From assembly GCA_022071945.1 (NCBI GenBank), contig JAJVIN010000025.1:23961-87960 (forward strand): a stretch of 64,000 bases of DNA. The letters run 5' to 3'. Below the pieces are notes generated by a model. It saw nothing but the letters and a program-made list of their open reading frames with translations, was not told the origin of the DNA and made no database searches. The DNA is from Thermoanaerobaculia bacterium (GTDB lineage: Bacteria > Acidobacteriota > Thermoanaerobaculia > UBA5066). This document shows positions 17,493 through 26,200 of this stretch, piece after piece. Within the stretch, counting starts at the first letter, position 1. Every line of letters starts with the position of its first letter. Position numbers and translations under genes: made by a program.

Positions 17493-18572
17493 TCACCCCT
17501 TCGCCCTGGCGGGCTGCTGCTGGCTGATGCAGTGAAACGCCCCGCCGCCTGTCAGGACATCCTTCGCGTACACCCCGACTGTCCGGCGAGCCGGGAAGAG
17601 CTTCGCGATCGTCTGGACAGCCCTGTCGTCGTTGTTCGACCCGTACACCGGAACGGTCACCGTCGTGTTGGCGATGTAGAAGTTGACATAGCTCGCCGGC
17701 ATGAGCTCGCCTTCCTCGTCGAGGATCTCGCCAGGAGAAGGAACGGTCACGACCGAGAGGCGCCGGCCGGACGCATCCCGCATCTCCGAGAGGTCGCGGA
17801 TGATGGTCTCCAGGGCATCCCGGTTGGGGTCGCCCGGCACCGGTTCCATGCAGACCACCACCCCCGGCGCCACGAACCTCGCCACGGTGTCGATGTGGCC
17901 ATCGGTGTGATCGTTCAAGAGCCCGTCCCCGAGCCAGAGGACCTTCTCGGCGCCCAGCGCCTCGAGAAGGCCGGCCTCGATCTCCTCCCGAGAGAGGCCG
18001 GGATTCCGGTTGGGGTTCAAAAGGCACTGCCTCGTCGTGAGGATCGTCCCCTCTCCGTCTGGTTCGACCGAGCCGCCCTCGAGCACCCAGGGGAAGGCAA
18101 ACCCGGGCAGCCCGGACGCCTCCGCGATGGCGGCCGAGACCGCGTCATCGCCGGGGAGGCTCCACTTTCCGCCCCAGCCGTTGAAGCCAAACGAGACGGG
18201 TGACACGCCCCCGGGTGAACGGACGAAGACGGGGGCGGTGTCTCTGAGCCAGATGTCACCGAAGGGGATCGTGTGGAACCGGCACGGAAGGCCCGCGAGG
18301 CGCTGCCGCGCCTCGGCCTCTCGAGCGTCGCCGGGCACCAGGATCTCGAGCCTCTCGCCGTCAGGCGAGCCGCCCAGCGAATCGATACCGGCAATGTTCC
18401 TGGCGAAGGTCACGAAAGCTTCTTGAACGGGCGCCAGGGACTCTCGCCAGAGCTCCACGTGGCTGGGCCAGGCGAGCCAGCAAGCGTCGTGCGGCTCCCA
18501 CTCGGCGGGCTGGCGAAGATCAGGATTTCGGTTCTGTCGCAAGATGCCGGGTCCGGACATGAGCCGGATCAT
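17493..18572 (-). CDS. aguA: Agmatine deiminase
   Basis: A 359-residue enzyme of the guanidino-group modifying fold that converts agmatine to N-carbamoylputrescine plus ammonia. Motifs: PAEWEPHDACWLAWP near the start, DIWLRDTAPVFV (usual WxRDTGP, with Ala for Gly), NDHTDGHIDTVARF (catalytic His and Asp) and GGGAFHCISQQQP with the nucleophilic Cys near the C-terminus. AAGAGGG precedes the ATG at 18572. It lies 13 bases after the BaiN-like gene and next to aguB, in one minus-strand unit. No arginine decarboxylase gene is in view. Confidence 0.95.
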   Translation of the reverse strand: MIRLMSGPGILRQNRNPDLRQPAEWEPHDACWLAWPSHVELWRESLAPVQEAFVTFARNIAGIDSLGGSPDGERLEILVPGDAREAEARQRLAGLPCRFHTIPFGDIWLRDTAPVFVRSPGGVSPVSFGFNGWGGKWSLPGDDAVSAAIAEASGLPGFAFPWVLEGGSVEPDGEGTILTTRQCLLNPNRNPGLSREEIEAGLLEALGAEKVLWLGDGLLNDHTDGHIDTVARFVAPGVVVCMEPVPGDPNRDALETIIRDLSEMRDASGRRLSVVTVPSPGEILDEEGELMPASYVNFYIANTTVTVPVYGSNNDDRAVQTIAKLFPARRTVGVYAKDVLTGGGAFHCISQQQPARAKG

Positions 18573-18585
18573 AAAGGCCCTCTTC

Positions 18586-19860
18586 TCAGCCCGGAGGCAG
18601 CTTCATCTCGGGCACGAGGCAATACTCGGCCGAACCGAGCCCGGCCGAGAAGCCGGTCGCCCACGCCCACTGGAAATTGAATCCGCCGATCGGCCCGAAC
18701 GCGTCGAGGATCTCTCCGGCGAAGAAAAGACCGGGAGAGAGCCGGCTCTCCCCCGTCGCGGGCTCGATCTCCTCGAGGGAGACACCTCCGCCCGTGACTT
18801 CCGCCGTCCGGTAGCCCTCCGTGGCCTGGACCGGCAGCGAGAACTCCTCGAGCGCCAGGAGGAGATTCCGGCGCTTTTCTCTCGTGAGCTGGGAGAGGCT
18901 GACGTCCTCGACGGAAGCGGTCTGCATCAGAAGCGAGACCAGCCGGTCCGGAAAGTGCCGTTCGAGAAGCCGGCTCACCTGGCCGGGTCCCGGATTGAGG
19001 AGGGTGTTCCAATCCACGGCCCCCTCGCCCTGGGAGAGGAACCGGGCGGTGACCCGAAAGGCCGAGCCCGAGAGCCGAGCCTTCTCCAACACGTGGGAGA
19101 TGTTCAGAACCGATGGACCGCTGTATCCGCGATGGGTGAAGAGAAAGCCCCCGGTCGACTGCGCCTCCGCCCCGACCGTCCTGGCCTGCAGACGCGCCGT
19201 CAGGCTGAGCCCGGAGAGATGGGCGTGCGGAGCGGAGGCCGAGACGAGGGGAACGAGCGCCGGATACGGCGGATGAACGCGGTGGCCGAAGGCAGCGGCC
19301 CAGTGGAGACCGGCCCCGTCGACCCCGGCCGGCAAGACAGAGAACCCTCCCGTGGCGACGACGACGGCACGCGCCGCGACATCCGACCGGTCGAGGCGCA
19401 GGCGGAAGGAACCATCGGCGGCCCTCGCGAGATCACGAATCCGCGCGACGGTCCGGACCTCGACGCCGCTCTCGGCGACCCGTTCGAGGAGCCTGTCCCT
19501 CACGTCCTTGGCCCGGTTCGTCGGGGGAAACAGCTTGGCGGACTCCCGCTCCTCGCGAAGGACCCCGCCGAGGAGCTCCTCGAAAAACGATCTCTGGGCG
19601 GGGAGGCGGAACTGCTCGAGAAAGCGCCTCACGATGTAGGGCTTCGATTCGGAAACGAAGACCTCGGGAGCCGCCCGCATCGGCAGGATGTTGCAGCGGC
19701 CGCCGCCCGAGATCAGGATCTTGCGCCCCGCCTCTCGAAACGCCTCGTAGACGGTGATCGGGAACGAGGCCCCCGCCCGGCGCCGGATGTCCGCCGCGCG
19801 CAGGGCCGAGACGAGGCCCGCCGCTCCCGCGCCGACGATCACGAGGCCCTCCGGATTCAC
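18586..19860 (-). CDS. BaiN/HI0933-like flavoprotein (NAD(P)/FAD-dependent oxidoreductase)
   Basis: A 424-residue flavoprotein of the HI0933/BaiN family. It has an N-terminal FAD dinucleotide motif (VIVGAGAAGLVSAL), the family signature GRKILISGGGRCN, VVATGGFS, and the C-terminal FAD-contacting GPIGGFNFQWAWATGF. Members are poorly characterised reductases; a bile-acid dehydratase role is assigned to BaiN in gut bacteria but need not apply here. It heads the unit with aguA and aguB. No polyamine link is established, so the co-location may be incidental. Confidence 0.9.
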   Translation of the reverse strand: MNPEGLVIVGAGAAGLVSALRAADIRRRAGASFPITVYEAFREAGRKILISGGGRCNILPMRAAPEVFVSESKPYIVRRFLEQFRLPAQRSFFEELLGGVLREERESAKLFPPTNRAKDVRDRLLERVAESGVEVRTVARIRDLARAADGSFRLRLDRSDVAARAVVVATGGFSVLPAGVDGAGLHWAAAFGHRVHPPYPALVPLVSASAPHAHLSGLSLTARLQARTVGAEAQSTGGFLFTHRGYSGPSVLNISHVLEKARLSGSAFRVTARFLSQGEGAVDWNTLLNPGPGQVSRLLERHFPDRLVSLLMQTASVEDVSLSQLTREKRRNLLLALEEFSLPVQATEGYRTAEVTGGGVSLEEIEPATGESRLSPGLFFAGEILDAFGPIGGFNFQWAWATGFSAGLGSAEYCLVPEMKLPPG

Positions 19861-19958
19861 GCCGGCAACGATACGGCGAAACCGGGCCCGAAAGGCGTAC
19901 TATCGGGGGTTACATCCCGCAGAATGAGAAGGTGCGGAGTTCAACCCCAGGAGATGCA

Positions 19959-21176
19959 ATGGCATCACAACCCGTAGAGGCCCCTTCCCACCCCACCCTC
20001 AGACCCGCCGCGGTGTTCGGATTCGCGCTCGTGCACGTCGCGGCCCTCGGTGTCTTTTTGGCCGGGTTCTCGTGGAAGGGCGTCCTGCTCTGCGTCGCTT
20101 CGTACTACGTGAGAATGTTCGCCATCACCGCGGGCTTCCACCGCTACTTCGCGCACCGGACCTACAAGCTCGGCCGCATTCCCCAGTTTCTCCTGGCCTT
20201 CCTCGGTCAGACCGCGGCCCAGAAGGGCGTCCTCTGGTGGGCCTCCCTCCACCGCCACCACCACAGGTATTCCGATCAGCCCGAGGACATCCACAGCCCC
20301 ATCCAGAGAGGCTTCTGGTGGAGTCACATGGGGTGGATCCTCGCGAAGGACTACGAAGAAACCGACCTGTCTCGAGTTCAGGACCTCGCGAAATTCAGAG
20401 AGCTCGTCTGGCTCGACCGGAATCAGTTCCTGGCCACGTTCGTCTACGCGCTCGGCTTCTACTTCGCCTTCGGCGCCACCGGACTCTTCTGGGGCTACTT
20501 TCTCTCCACCGTCCTCCTGTGGCACGGCACCTTCACGATCAACAGCGTGATGCACGTGTTCGGACGCCGCATCTGGAAGACTCCGGACCAGAGCCGGAAC
20601 AGCTTCATCTTCGCGCTCGTCACGATGGGCGAGGGCTGGCACAACAATCACCACCACTACCCGGGTTCCGCGTCGCAGGGCTTCCTCTGGTGGGAGTTCG
20701 ACGCCACCTACTACCTCCTCTGGCTCGGCGAGAAGATCGGCTTCGTGAAGGGGCTGCGCCGGGTTCCCGAGAACATCCGGGAGATGGCCCGGTTCCTGAA
20801 CTCCAGGAAGGCCCGGATCTCCGCCGCGGTGTCCAACGCCTTCGAATCCGCCTCCGGCCTCATGAACAACCGGATGGACGCGATGAACGAGCGAATCGAG
20901 AAGCTGACCCAGGAGTGGGCGGGCATGCAGGCCAGCCTGAAGCAGGCCGTCATTCAGAAACGCTCGGACCTGGAGCTCTCGTACGAGCGAGCGGCCCTCC
21001 GCCTGCAGGAGCTCCAGGCCGATTACCAGGCCGCGATGACGCGGGCCGGAGAAGCCGCGGGAAAGCGTATCGACGAGATCACAGCCGAGATGGAACGAAC
21101 CCGTCTGCAACTCCTCGAGTCGCTCGAGGCCCTGGTCGCCGCCGCCCACAGCCTGGCGGAGCCTTCACCCGCCTGA
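19959..21176 (+). CDS. Acyl-CoA/acyl-lipid delta-9-type desaturase with coiled-coil tail
   Basis: A 405-residue membrane di-iron desaturase that would introduce a double bond into fatty acyl chains. The three histidine boxes are present: HRYFAHRTYK, HRHHHRYSD and HNNHHHYPGS, with paired hydrophobic helices. The ATG at 19959 follows AGGAG by five bases. Oddly, after about residue 285 the protein continues for some 115 residues of heptad-rich, highly charged helix (for example MDAMNERIEKLTQEWAGMQ), not part of usual bacterial desaturases of about 280-330 residues. It is followed 16 bases later by the M24 peptidase gene. Confidence 0.9.
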   Translation: MASQPVEAPSHPTLRPAAVFGFALVHVAALGVFLAGFSWKGVLLCVASYYVRMFAITAGFHRYFAHRTYKLGRIPQFLLAFLGQTAAQKGVLWWASLHRHHHRYSDQPEDIHSPIQRGFWWSHMGWILAKDYEETDLSRVQDLAKFRELVWLDRNQFLATFVYALGFYFAFGATGLFWGYFLSTVLLWHGTFTINSVMHVFGRRIWKTPDQSRNSFIFALVTMGEGWHNNHHHYPGSASQGFLWWEFDATYYLLWLGEKIGFVKGLRRVPENIREMARFLNSRKARISAAVSNAFESASGLMNNRMDAMNERIEKLTQEWAGMQASLKQAVIQKRSDLELSYERAALRLQELQADYQAAMTRAGEAAGKRIDEITAEMERTRLQLLESLEALVAAAHSLAEPSPA

Positions 21177-21192
21177 TCCGCAGGAGAAACTC

Positions 21193-22512
21193 ATGGACGC
21201 GACGACTCTCTACAACGACCACGTTTCCGAACGCCAGCGCAGGGCCGAGAAGGCTCTCGGCGAAACCGGGTATGACCGGCTCGTCCTTCACTCGGGCCGG
21301 CCGTTCACCTACTTCAGCGACGACCAGGACGCTGCGTTCCGGCGAACTCCGCACTTTGCGCACTGGACTCCCGTCGACGGTCCCGGCCACCTTCTGGCGA
21401 TCGTGCCGGGAAAGCGGCCGCGGCTGATTCGTGTGAGTCCCAAGGACTTCTGGTACGCGCCGCCCGCGCCGGTCCCCGCCTTCGCGGCCGAGCCGTTCGA
21501 GATCGTCGATGTTTCGACCTCCGACGAGGCCTGGAAGGCCCTGGGGAATGGTTCCCCGCGGACCGCCTTCATCGGCGAGGCCGTCGACGAGGCCACCGCC
21601 CACGGAGTCCCCGCGGCGGACCTCAACCCGAAGCCCCTGGTTGCCCGCCTCGACTGGGACCGCTCCTACAAGACGGCCTACGAGGTCGAATCGCTTGCCG
21701 AGGCGGCCGTCATCTCGGTTCGCGGGTTCAAGGCGGCCGAGGCCTGCTTTGCAAGCGGCGGCTCCGAACGAGACGCCCATCTCGCCTATATCACCGCCTG
21801 TCAGGCCCTGGAAGCGGAGCTCCCCTACGTGACGATCGTCGGCTTCGACGACCGCTCCGCCACCCTCCACTACCAGGACAAGAGGAGCCGGGAGGCAGCT
21901 CCGGGCAAGGTCATGCTCGTCGACGCGGGCGTGACCGTGCGCGGATACGGATGCGACATCACCCGGACGTACACGAACCCGGACGCGGACCCCGTCTTCG
22001 TCGAGATCATCTCCCGGCTGGATGCCCTCCAGCAGCACCTCTGCGTGGCCGGACGCCCCGGACGGCCCTATCTCGATCTTCACGTGGAGGCCCACAGGAA
22101 GATCGCGGAGATCCTCGCCGAGACGGGCATCTTCAGCGTCCCGGCCGCCGAGGCCTTCGAGAAGGGCCTGACGCGGCCGTTCCTGCCCCACGGGCTCGGC
22201 CACTTCCTCGGAATCCAGGTGCATGACGTCGCGGGCCGGTACCGCGACCGGGAAGGCAACCTCAACCCGCCGCCGCCGGAGTACCCCTACCTCAGGACGA
22301 CGCGAACGATCGAAGAGGGGATGGTCTACACGATCGAGCCGGGCATCTATTTCATCCCGATGCTCCTGGCACCGTTCCGGTCGGGCCCTCACGCGGGCGC
22401 CTTCAACTGGACCCTCATCGACCGGCTCACCCCGTGCGGGGGCATCCGGATCGAGGACGACATCCACGTCACGGCCACCGAAAACCGGAATCTGACCCGG
22501 CCTGCCTTCTGA
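21193..22512 (+). CDS. M24-family Xaa-Pro dipeptidase (PepQ-like)
   Basis: A 439-residue cytoplasmic metallopeptidase that cleaves X-Pro dipeptides. The pita-bread domain carries the five metal ligands: MLVDAGVTVRGYGCDITRTY (two Asp), HGLGHFLGIQVHD (His), EEGMVYTIEPGIYF (Glu) and GGIRIEDDIHVT (Glu). The length and the N-terminal domain match PepQ of gamma-proteobacteria (about 443 residues). AGGAGAAA precedes the ATG at 21193. Probably co-transcribed with the desaturase upstream; no functional link is evident. Confidence 0.93.
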   Translation: MDATTLYNDHVSERQRRAEKALGETGYDRLVLHSGRPFTYFSDDQDAAFRRTPHFAHWTPVDGPGHLLAIVPGKRPRLIRVSPKDFWYAPPAPVPAFAAEPFEIVDVSTSDEAWKALGNGSPRTAFIGEAVDEATAHGVPAADLNPKPLVARLDWDRSYKTAYEVESLAEAAVISVRGFKAAEACFASGGSERDAHLAYITACQALEAELPYVTIVGFDDRSATLHYQDKRSREAAPGKVMLVDAGVTVRGYGCDITRTYTNPDADPVFVEIISRLDALQQHLCVAGRPGRPYLDLHVEAHRKIAEILAETGIFSVPAAEAFEKGLTRPFLPHGLGHFLGIQVHDVAGRYRDREGNLNPPPPEYPYLRTTRTIEEGMVYTIEPGIYFIPMLLAPFRSGPHAGAFNWTLIDRLTPCGGIRIEDDIHVTATENRNLTRPAF

Positions 22513-22604
22513 AGCCGGTTTTCCAGGAGTCCGGGGCCCTCTTCGCGGGGCCTGCCGTGGAGTGGGCCTCGCGGGAGGTGGAAGCCGGCGGGCCCCTCCA
22601 GCCT

Positions 22605-23393
22605 TCAGGGTGAAGGCGTCGGAGTGACCTCGGCCTCGCCCGGTCCCCGGACCTCGGCCTCCCCCACGAAGGGAACGAACCGGACCGGCAGGACGCTCCG
22701 CTCCTTCACCCCCGTCGGAGTCTTCTCGATCACCTTCAGCTCCTGGTAGAAACCCCCGACCGGAATCACCATCCTCCCTCCCGGGGCGAGCTGATTCAGG
22801 AGCGGCGGGGGCACGTACTCCGGAGCCGCCGTGACGATGATGCCGTCGAAGGGGGCGTCCTCGGGGAGGCCGTGGTAGCCATCCCCGACTCGAACCGTCA
22901 CGTTCGTCAGACCGAGGGCCCTCAGCCTGTCCTCGGCCCCCTTCGCCAGCTCGGGCCGGATCTCCATCGTGTACACGTGCTTGGCCAGGAGGGCCAGCAC
23001 CGCGGCCTGGTATCCCGATCCGGTCCCGATCTCGAGGACCTTCTCGGTTCCCTTCAGCTGGAGCTGTTCGGTCATGAACGCGACGATGTAGGGCTGGGAG
23101 ATCGTCTGGCCGCTGCCGATGGGCAGGGGGTGGTCCTCGTAGGCAAAGGGCGCCTGGCCGGCCGGGACGAAGAGGTGACGGGCGGTCTGCCGCATGGCGG
23201 AAAGGACCCGTTCGTCCTTCACCCCCCTGGCGACGATCTGGGTCTCCACCATCTGGTTCCGGGCCTTCTGGGTCGGATCCCCCCCGGCCTCGCGGTCGCA
23301 TCCTCCCGAGAAGACGGTTGCAAAGATCGACATAGAGAGCATCACCCCCCATCCCCCTCCGCGCCCTCGCGGACCGGCACCTGTGAAGGACAT
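22605..23393 (-). CDS. pcm: Exported protein-L-isoaspartate O-methyltransferase
   Basis: A 262-residue SAM-dependent enzyme that methylates isoaspartyl residues to start repair of damaged proteins. Motifs: GSGQTISQPYIVAFM, the SAM-binding VLEIGTGSGYQAAVLA and GGRMVIPVG. Unlike cytoplasmic Pcm, it has an N-terminal hydrophobic segment ending FSGGC near residue 32, which resembles a lipoprotein signal, so it may work in the periplasm; periplasmic SAM supply would then be a puzzle. ATG at 23393 has GGAG five bases upstream. The C-terminus ends in TPTPSP. It faces the kinase gene at 23478 divergently. Confidence 0.9.
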   Translation of the reverse strand: MSFTGAGPRGRGGGWGVMLSMSIFATVFSGGCDREAGGDPTQKARNQMVETQIVARGVKDERVLSAMRQTARHLFVPAGQAPFAYEDHPLPIGSGQTISQPYIVAFMTEQLQLKGTEKVLEIGTGSGYQAAVLALLAKHVYTMEIRPELAKGAEDRLRALGLTNVTVRVGDGYHGLPEDAPFDGIIVTAAPEYVPPPLLNQLAPGGRMVIPVGGFYQELKVIEKTPTGVKERSVLPVRFVPFVGEAEVRGPGEAEVTPTPSP

Positions 23394-23477
23394 CACAACT
23401 CCATTCTAGCGAGGGGCATGCCGGAGGGCGGGAAAAGCAGCGGTCTTCTGCCCACAACGGCGTTTAGAATCCGGCAA

Positions 23478-26006
23478 ATGCTGCCGGGAAACGGTGAAGC
23501 GTCACACCCGCGACTCATCGCGGGCCGGTTCCGCCTCGAGAACCGTCTCGGGCAAGGCGGTTTCGGGGCGGTCTACCGCGCCTCGGACGAGCTGTTGAGA
23601 CGGCCCGTCGCCGTCAAGATGCTCCCGATTCCCGAATCCTGGCAGGAAGAGGACTATCAGCGCTTCCTCAGAGAAGCGAGGATTCTGGCCTCCCTCGAGC
23701 ACCCCCACATCATCCGGATCTACGACGCGGGACAGACGGAAGCGGGTCCCTTCATCGTCATGCAGCTCGCAGCCGGTCCCTCCCTCTCCGCGCTCTGCAA
23801 GAACGGCCCCCTGGCTTTTTCGGTCGTCGCGGAGGTTCTGAAGCAGATTCTCGACGCTCTCACCTTCGCGCACTCCCGGGGCGTCATCCACCGCGACATC
23901 AAGCCCGGAAACGTCTTGTCAGAGAACGACGGACACTTCTACCTCGCCGATTTCGGCCTCTCCTCTGCCCGGGACCTTTCCTCCATCGTCCCTTCCGGAG
24001 GGGCGGCCGGGACGCTCAACTACATGGCTCCCGAGTGTCTTCGAGGAGAGGTCTCCTCGGCGTCGGACATCTACTCCCTGGGCGTCCTCGCCCACCGGAT
24101 CCTCCTCGGCCGGGAACGCTTTACGCCCTCGCCCGGCCAGCTGCCGGGCGTGACGCCAGCCGGCTTCGGATCAGCAGCCGCGGGGCTGCCGGCGCCGTTC
24201 GCCGGCCTCCTGACGTCGATGATGGCGCCTTTCCCCTCCGATCGTCCCACCCCGGAGGAAGCACTCCGTGTCCTCCGATCGCTCCCGGTCCACGAGCAGG
24301 CCGGAGGCGAACTCGAGGAGAAGACCGTATCCCTGGGCGGCCCCCTCTTCCCCTCTTCCCAGCCGCGTTCCGCCGCCCCCAGCTCTTTCCTCGATCTCGG
24401 CGAGTCGGTCTTCGCGGTGGAACGGCTGGCGGAGGAACTGGAGTCCTGCCTGTCTTCCGGCGGCCCGCTGGACGCCGCCTTTCTCGAGAAGTTCGCACGG
24501 CTCCAGGATGGCTGCCAGAAGATCACGGCCAGCCTCGGGCAGCGAGAGGGCGACTCCGGCCGGCCTCCGGTTGAGGATCCCGCCTTCACCCAGGCGATTG
24601 TTCTCGAGACGAGCCGTTCCGTCCTGGATCTCCTCGAGCGCCTCACCGCCGCGTTCCAGAGGCACACGGACTCGCTCTCCGAGACCGGTGTCGCAGGTGG
24701 CATCCTGGCCCTCCAGCTCCACCGATTGCTGATTCCGAGGCTTTCCCGCAAGGGCCGCGACGCGCAGCCCGCGACGGAAAGCGAGGAGTTCTTCTTCGAC
24801 GAAGGACCGGAGCAGGACGAGGAAGCCCGCCACGTGGACGACCTTCGCTCGGGGCTGCTCTCCCCCGACGAGCTGACCCGGATCGACACGCTCCTCTCAC
24901 TATCGGCAAAAGGGGCGGAGGCGCTCTTTCAGGTTCTCGGTTCGGCTCCGGCACAGGATCGTGCGCGGCTCCTGGCCTCGCTCTGGAGCCGGTGCGACAT
25001 CCTGCTGATGCGGATGCGGACGGCAAGCCGTGCCTTTCTCGAGAGCATTCCATTCCTGACGCAGGACCCCGAATCCCGGAAGAAGTGGAGGCTTCTCTAC
25101 GCGCTCTTCAAGAGGACGCCTTCGGGCGACTTCTGGGACATCGACGCCGTGAGGTCCACGGTCGAGGACCTTGACGGGGCGGACCGCCGGGTCTTCTCGC
25201 GGTGCTTCCTTCTTCACCCGCACCCGGGGTTCAGGACCTACGCGATCGAGGCGCTCGATCCAGGAGACGTCTGGGACTTCGTCCTCGAGGACTCGACCCC
25301 TCTCCCACGCCTTCTCGAACTCTGGAATGCCTTCGGGAAGCGGCTGCCGACGGGGTTCCGGAAGATCTTCTTCGTCTGCCTCAAGCACAGGATCGCCAGC
25401 CCCAGGTCCCCCGTGGATGCCCGCGCGGCATTCGAGTTCCTCGAGTCGTTCTACCGGCTCCCCTTCTTTCACGAGGACAGCTACTTCAGGATGCTGGAAC
25501 AGGTGCAAGAGGAGCTCCAGAAGGCAGCCTCGGGGCTCGGAGTGGAAAGAGACCTCGACTCGGAATACTCGACGCTGATGAAGGAGTTCTTCTCGGCGCC
25601 GCGGAGCCGGGACGTTCCCGTCGAGGACTGGGCCACCGTCCCCCTTCCGATCCAGCGCCGGATCGCGCGGAAGGGGCACTTCCTCCGTCACTTCGTCTGC
25701 CATCCGGTCGATCCGATCGCCCTGGAGTGCCTGCCCCACCTCTTGAGGCTCGAGAGCGTGGCCCCCTACATCTCGATCTTCTCGATCAACTCCCGGGTCC
25801 TTCTCGAGCTCGCGCGCGACAGGCGGCTCTTCCAGTGGGAGGAGGCGCGATTCGCCCTCGTCTCCAACCCGAAGACGCCGTCCTCCGTCGTGGTCCAGTA
25901 CATCTCGTTTCTGAGGCGCGACAACCTGAAGAAGCTCTCGGAATCACGCGAGAGCAACCAGTTCGCCCGCCAGTTCGCGGCCAAGCTCCTGGCCCGGCCA
26001 GGGTAG
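23478..26006 (+). CDS. Ser/Thr protein kinase with long helical C-terminal region
   Basis: An 842-residue protein. The kinase domain spans about residues 18-285 with all key residues: GQGGFG (25-30), Lys47, Glu66, HRD (138-140), Asn145, DFG (158-160) and APE (184-186). There is no transmembrane segment. Residues 290-440 are a low-complexity link and helical region. Residues 500-840 are alpha-helical in style, with HEAT-like spacing and no family I recognise (phrases such as FSRCFLLHPHPGFRTYAIEA). No ribosome site is clear at ATG 23478. It converges with the GAF-SpoIIE phosphatase gene, making it a candidate kinase for that partner-switching set. Confidence 0.88.
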   Translation: MLPGNGEASHPRLIAGRFRLENRLGQGGFGAVYRASDELLRRPVAVKMLPIPESWQEEDYQRFLREARILASLEHPHIIRIYDAGQTEAGPFIVMQLAAGPSLSALCKNGPLAFSVVAEVLKQILDALTFAHSRGVIHRDIKPGNVLSENDGHFYLADFGLSSARDLSSIVPSGGAAGTLNYMAPECLRGEVSSASDIYSLGVLAHRILLGRERFTPSPGQLPGVTPAGFGSAAAGLPAPFAGLLTSMMAPFPSDRPTPEEALRVLRSLPVHEQAGGELEEKTVSLGGPLFPSSQPRSAAPSSFLDLGESVFAVERLAEELESCLSSGGPLDAAFLEKFARLQDGCQKITASLGQREGDSGRPPVEDPAFTQAIVLETSRSVLDLLERLTAAFQRHTDSLSETGVAGGILALQLHRLLIPRLSRKGRDAQPATESEEFFFDEGPEQDEEARHVDDLRSGLLSPDELTRIDTLLSLSAKGAEALFQVLGSAPAQDRARLLASLWSRCDILLMRMRTASRAFLESIPFLTQDPESRKKWRLLYALFKRTPSGDFWDIDAVRSTVEDLDGADRRVFSRCFLLHPHPGFRTYAIEALDPGDVWDFVLEDSTPLPRLLELWNAFGKRLPTGFRKIFFVCLKHRIASPRSPVDARAAFEFLESFYRLPFFHEDSYFRMLEQVQEELQKAASGLGVERDLDSEYSTLMKEFFSAPRSRDVPVEDWATVPLPIQRRIARKGHFLRHFVCHPVDPIALECLPHLLRLESVAPYISIFSINSRVLLELARDRRLFQWEEARFALVSNPKTPSSVVVQYISFLRRDNLKKLSESRESNQFARQFAAKLLARPG

Positions 26007-26172
26007 CGGGCCCTCTCGAGAGCCGCACCTCCAGCCCGAAGGCCCTCTCGCGCAGACGCCGGGCCCCCCGAAAGCCGCCGCTCTCGAGGGTGGCCTGCCC
26101 GGCCACGCGGGAGAGCCGGGCCGGGTCGATTCCGACGGGGGTTTTCCCAAGGAACTCGAGGACCTCCGGCAC
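25786..26172 (-). CDS. Possible small protein antisense to kinase 3' end
   Basis: A GTG at 26172 has GGGAGGT immediately upstream and opens a 128-codon frame, 29 bases after the GAF-SpoIIE stop on the same strand. The first 55 residues (starting VPEVLEFLGKTPVGIDPARL) read like protein and lie in the gap. The rest runs antisense to the last 221 bases of the kinase gene and is Arg/Ser rich, as expected of a shadow. It may be a small real gene, a gene fragment, or chance. Family unknown. Confidence 0.3.
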   Translation of the reverse strand: MPEVLEFLGKTPVGIDPARLSRVAGQATLESGGFRGARRLRERAFGLEVRLSRGPATLAGPGAWPRTGGRTGCSRVIPRASSGCRASETRCTGPRRRTASSGWRRGRIAPPPTGRAACRARAREGPGS

Positions 26173-26200
26173 CTACCTCCCGGCGAGGCCCGGACTCACG

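Noticed and set aside
21079..23457. A 792-codon minus-strand frame spanning the M24 gene and part of pcm
   Set aside because: It crosses two genes in wrong frames, including pcm itself in another frame; composition bias explains it.
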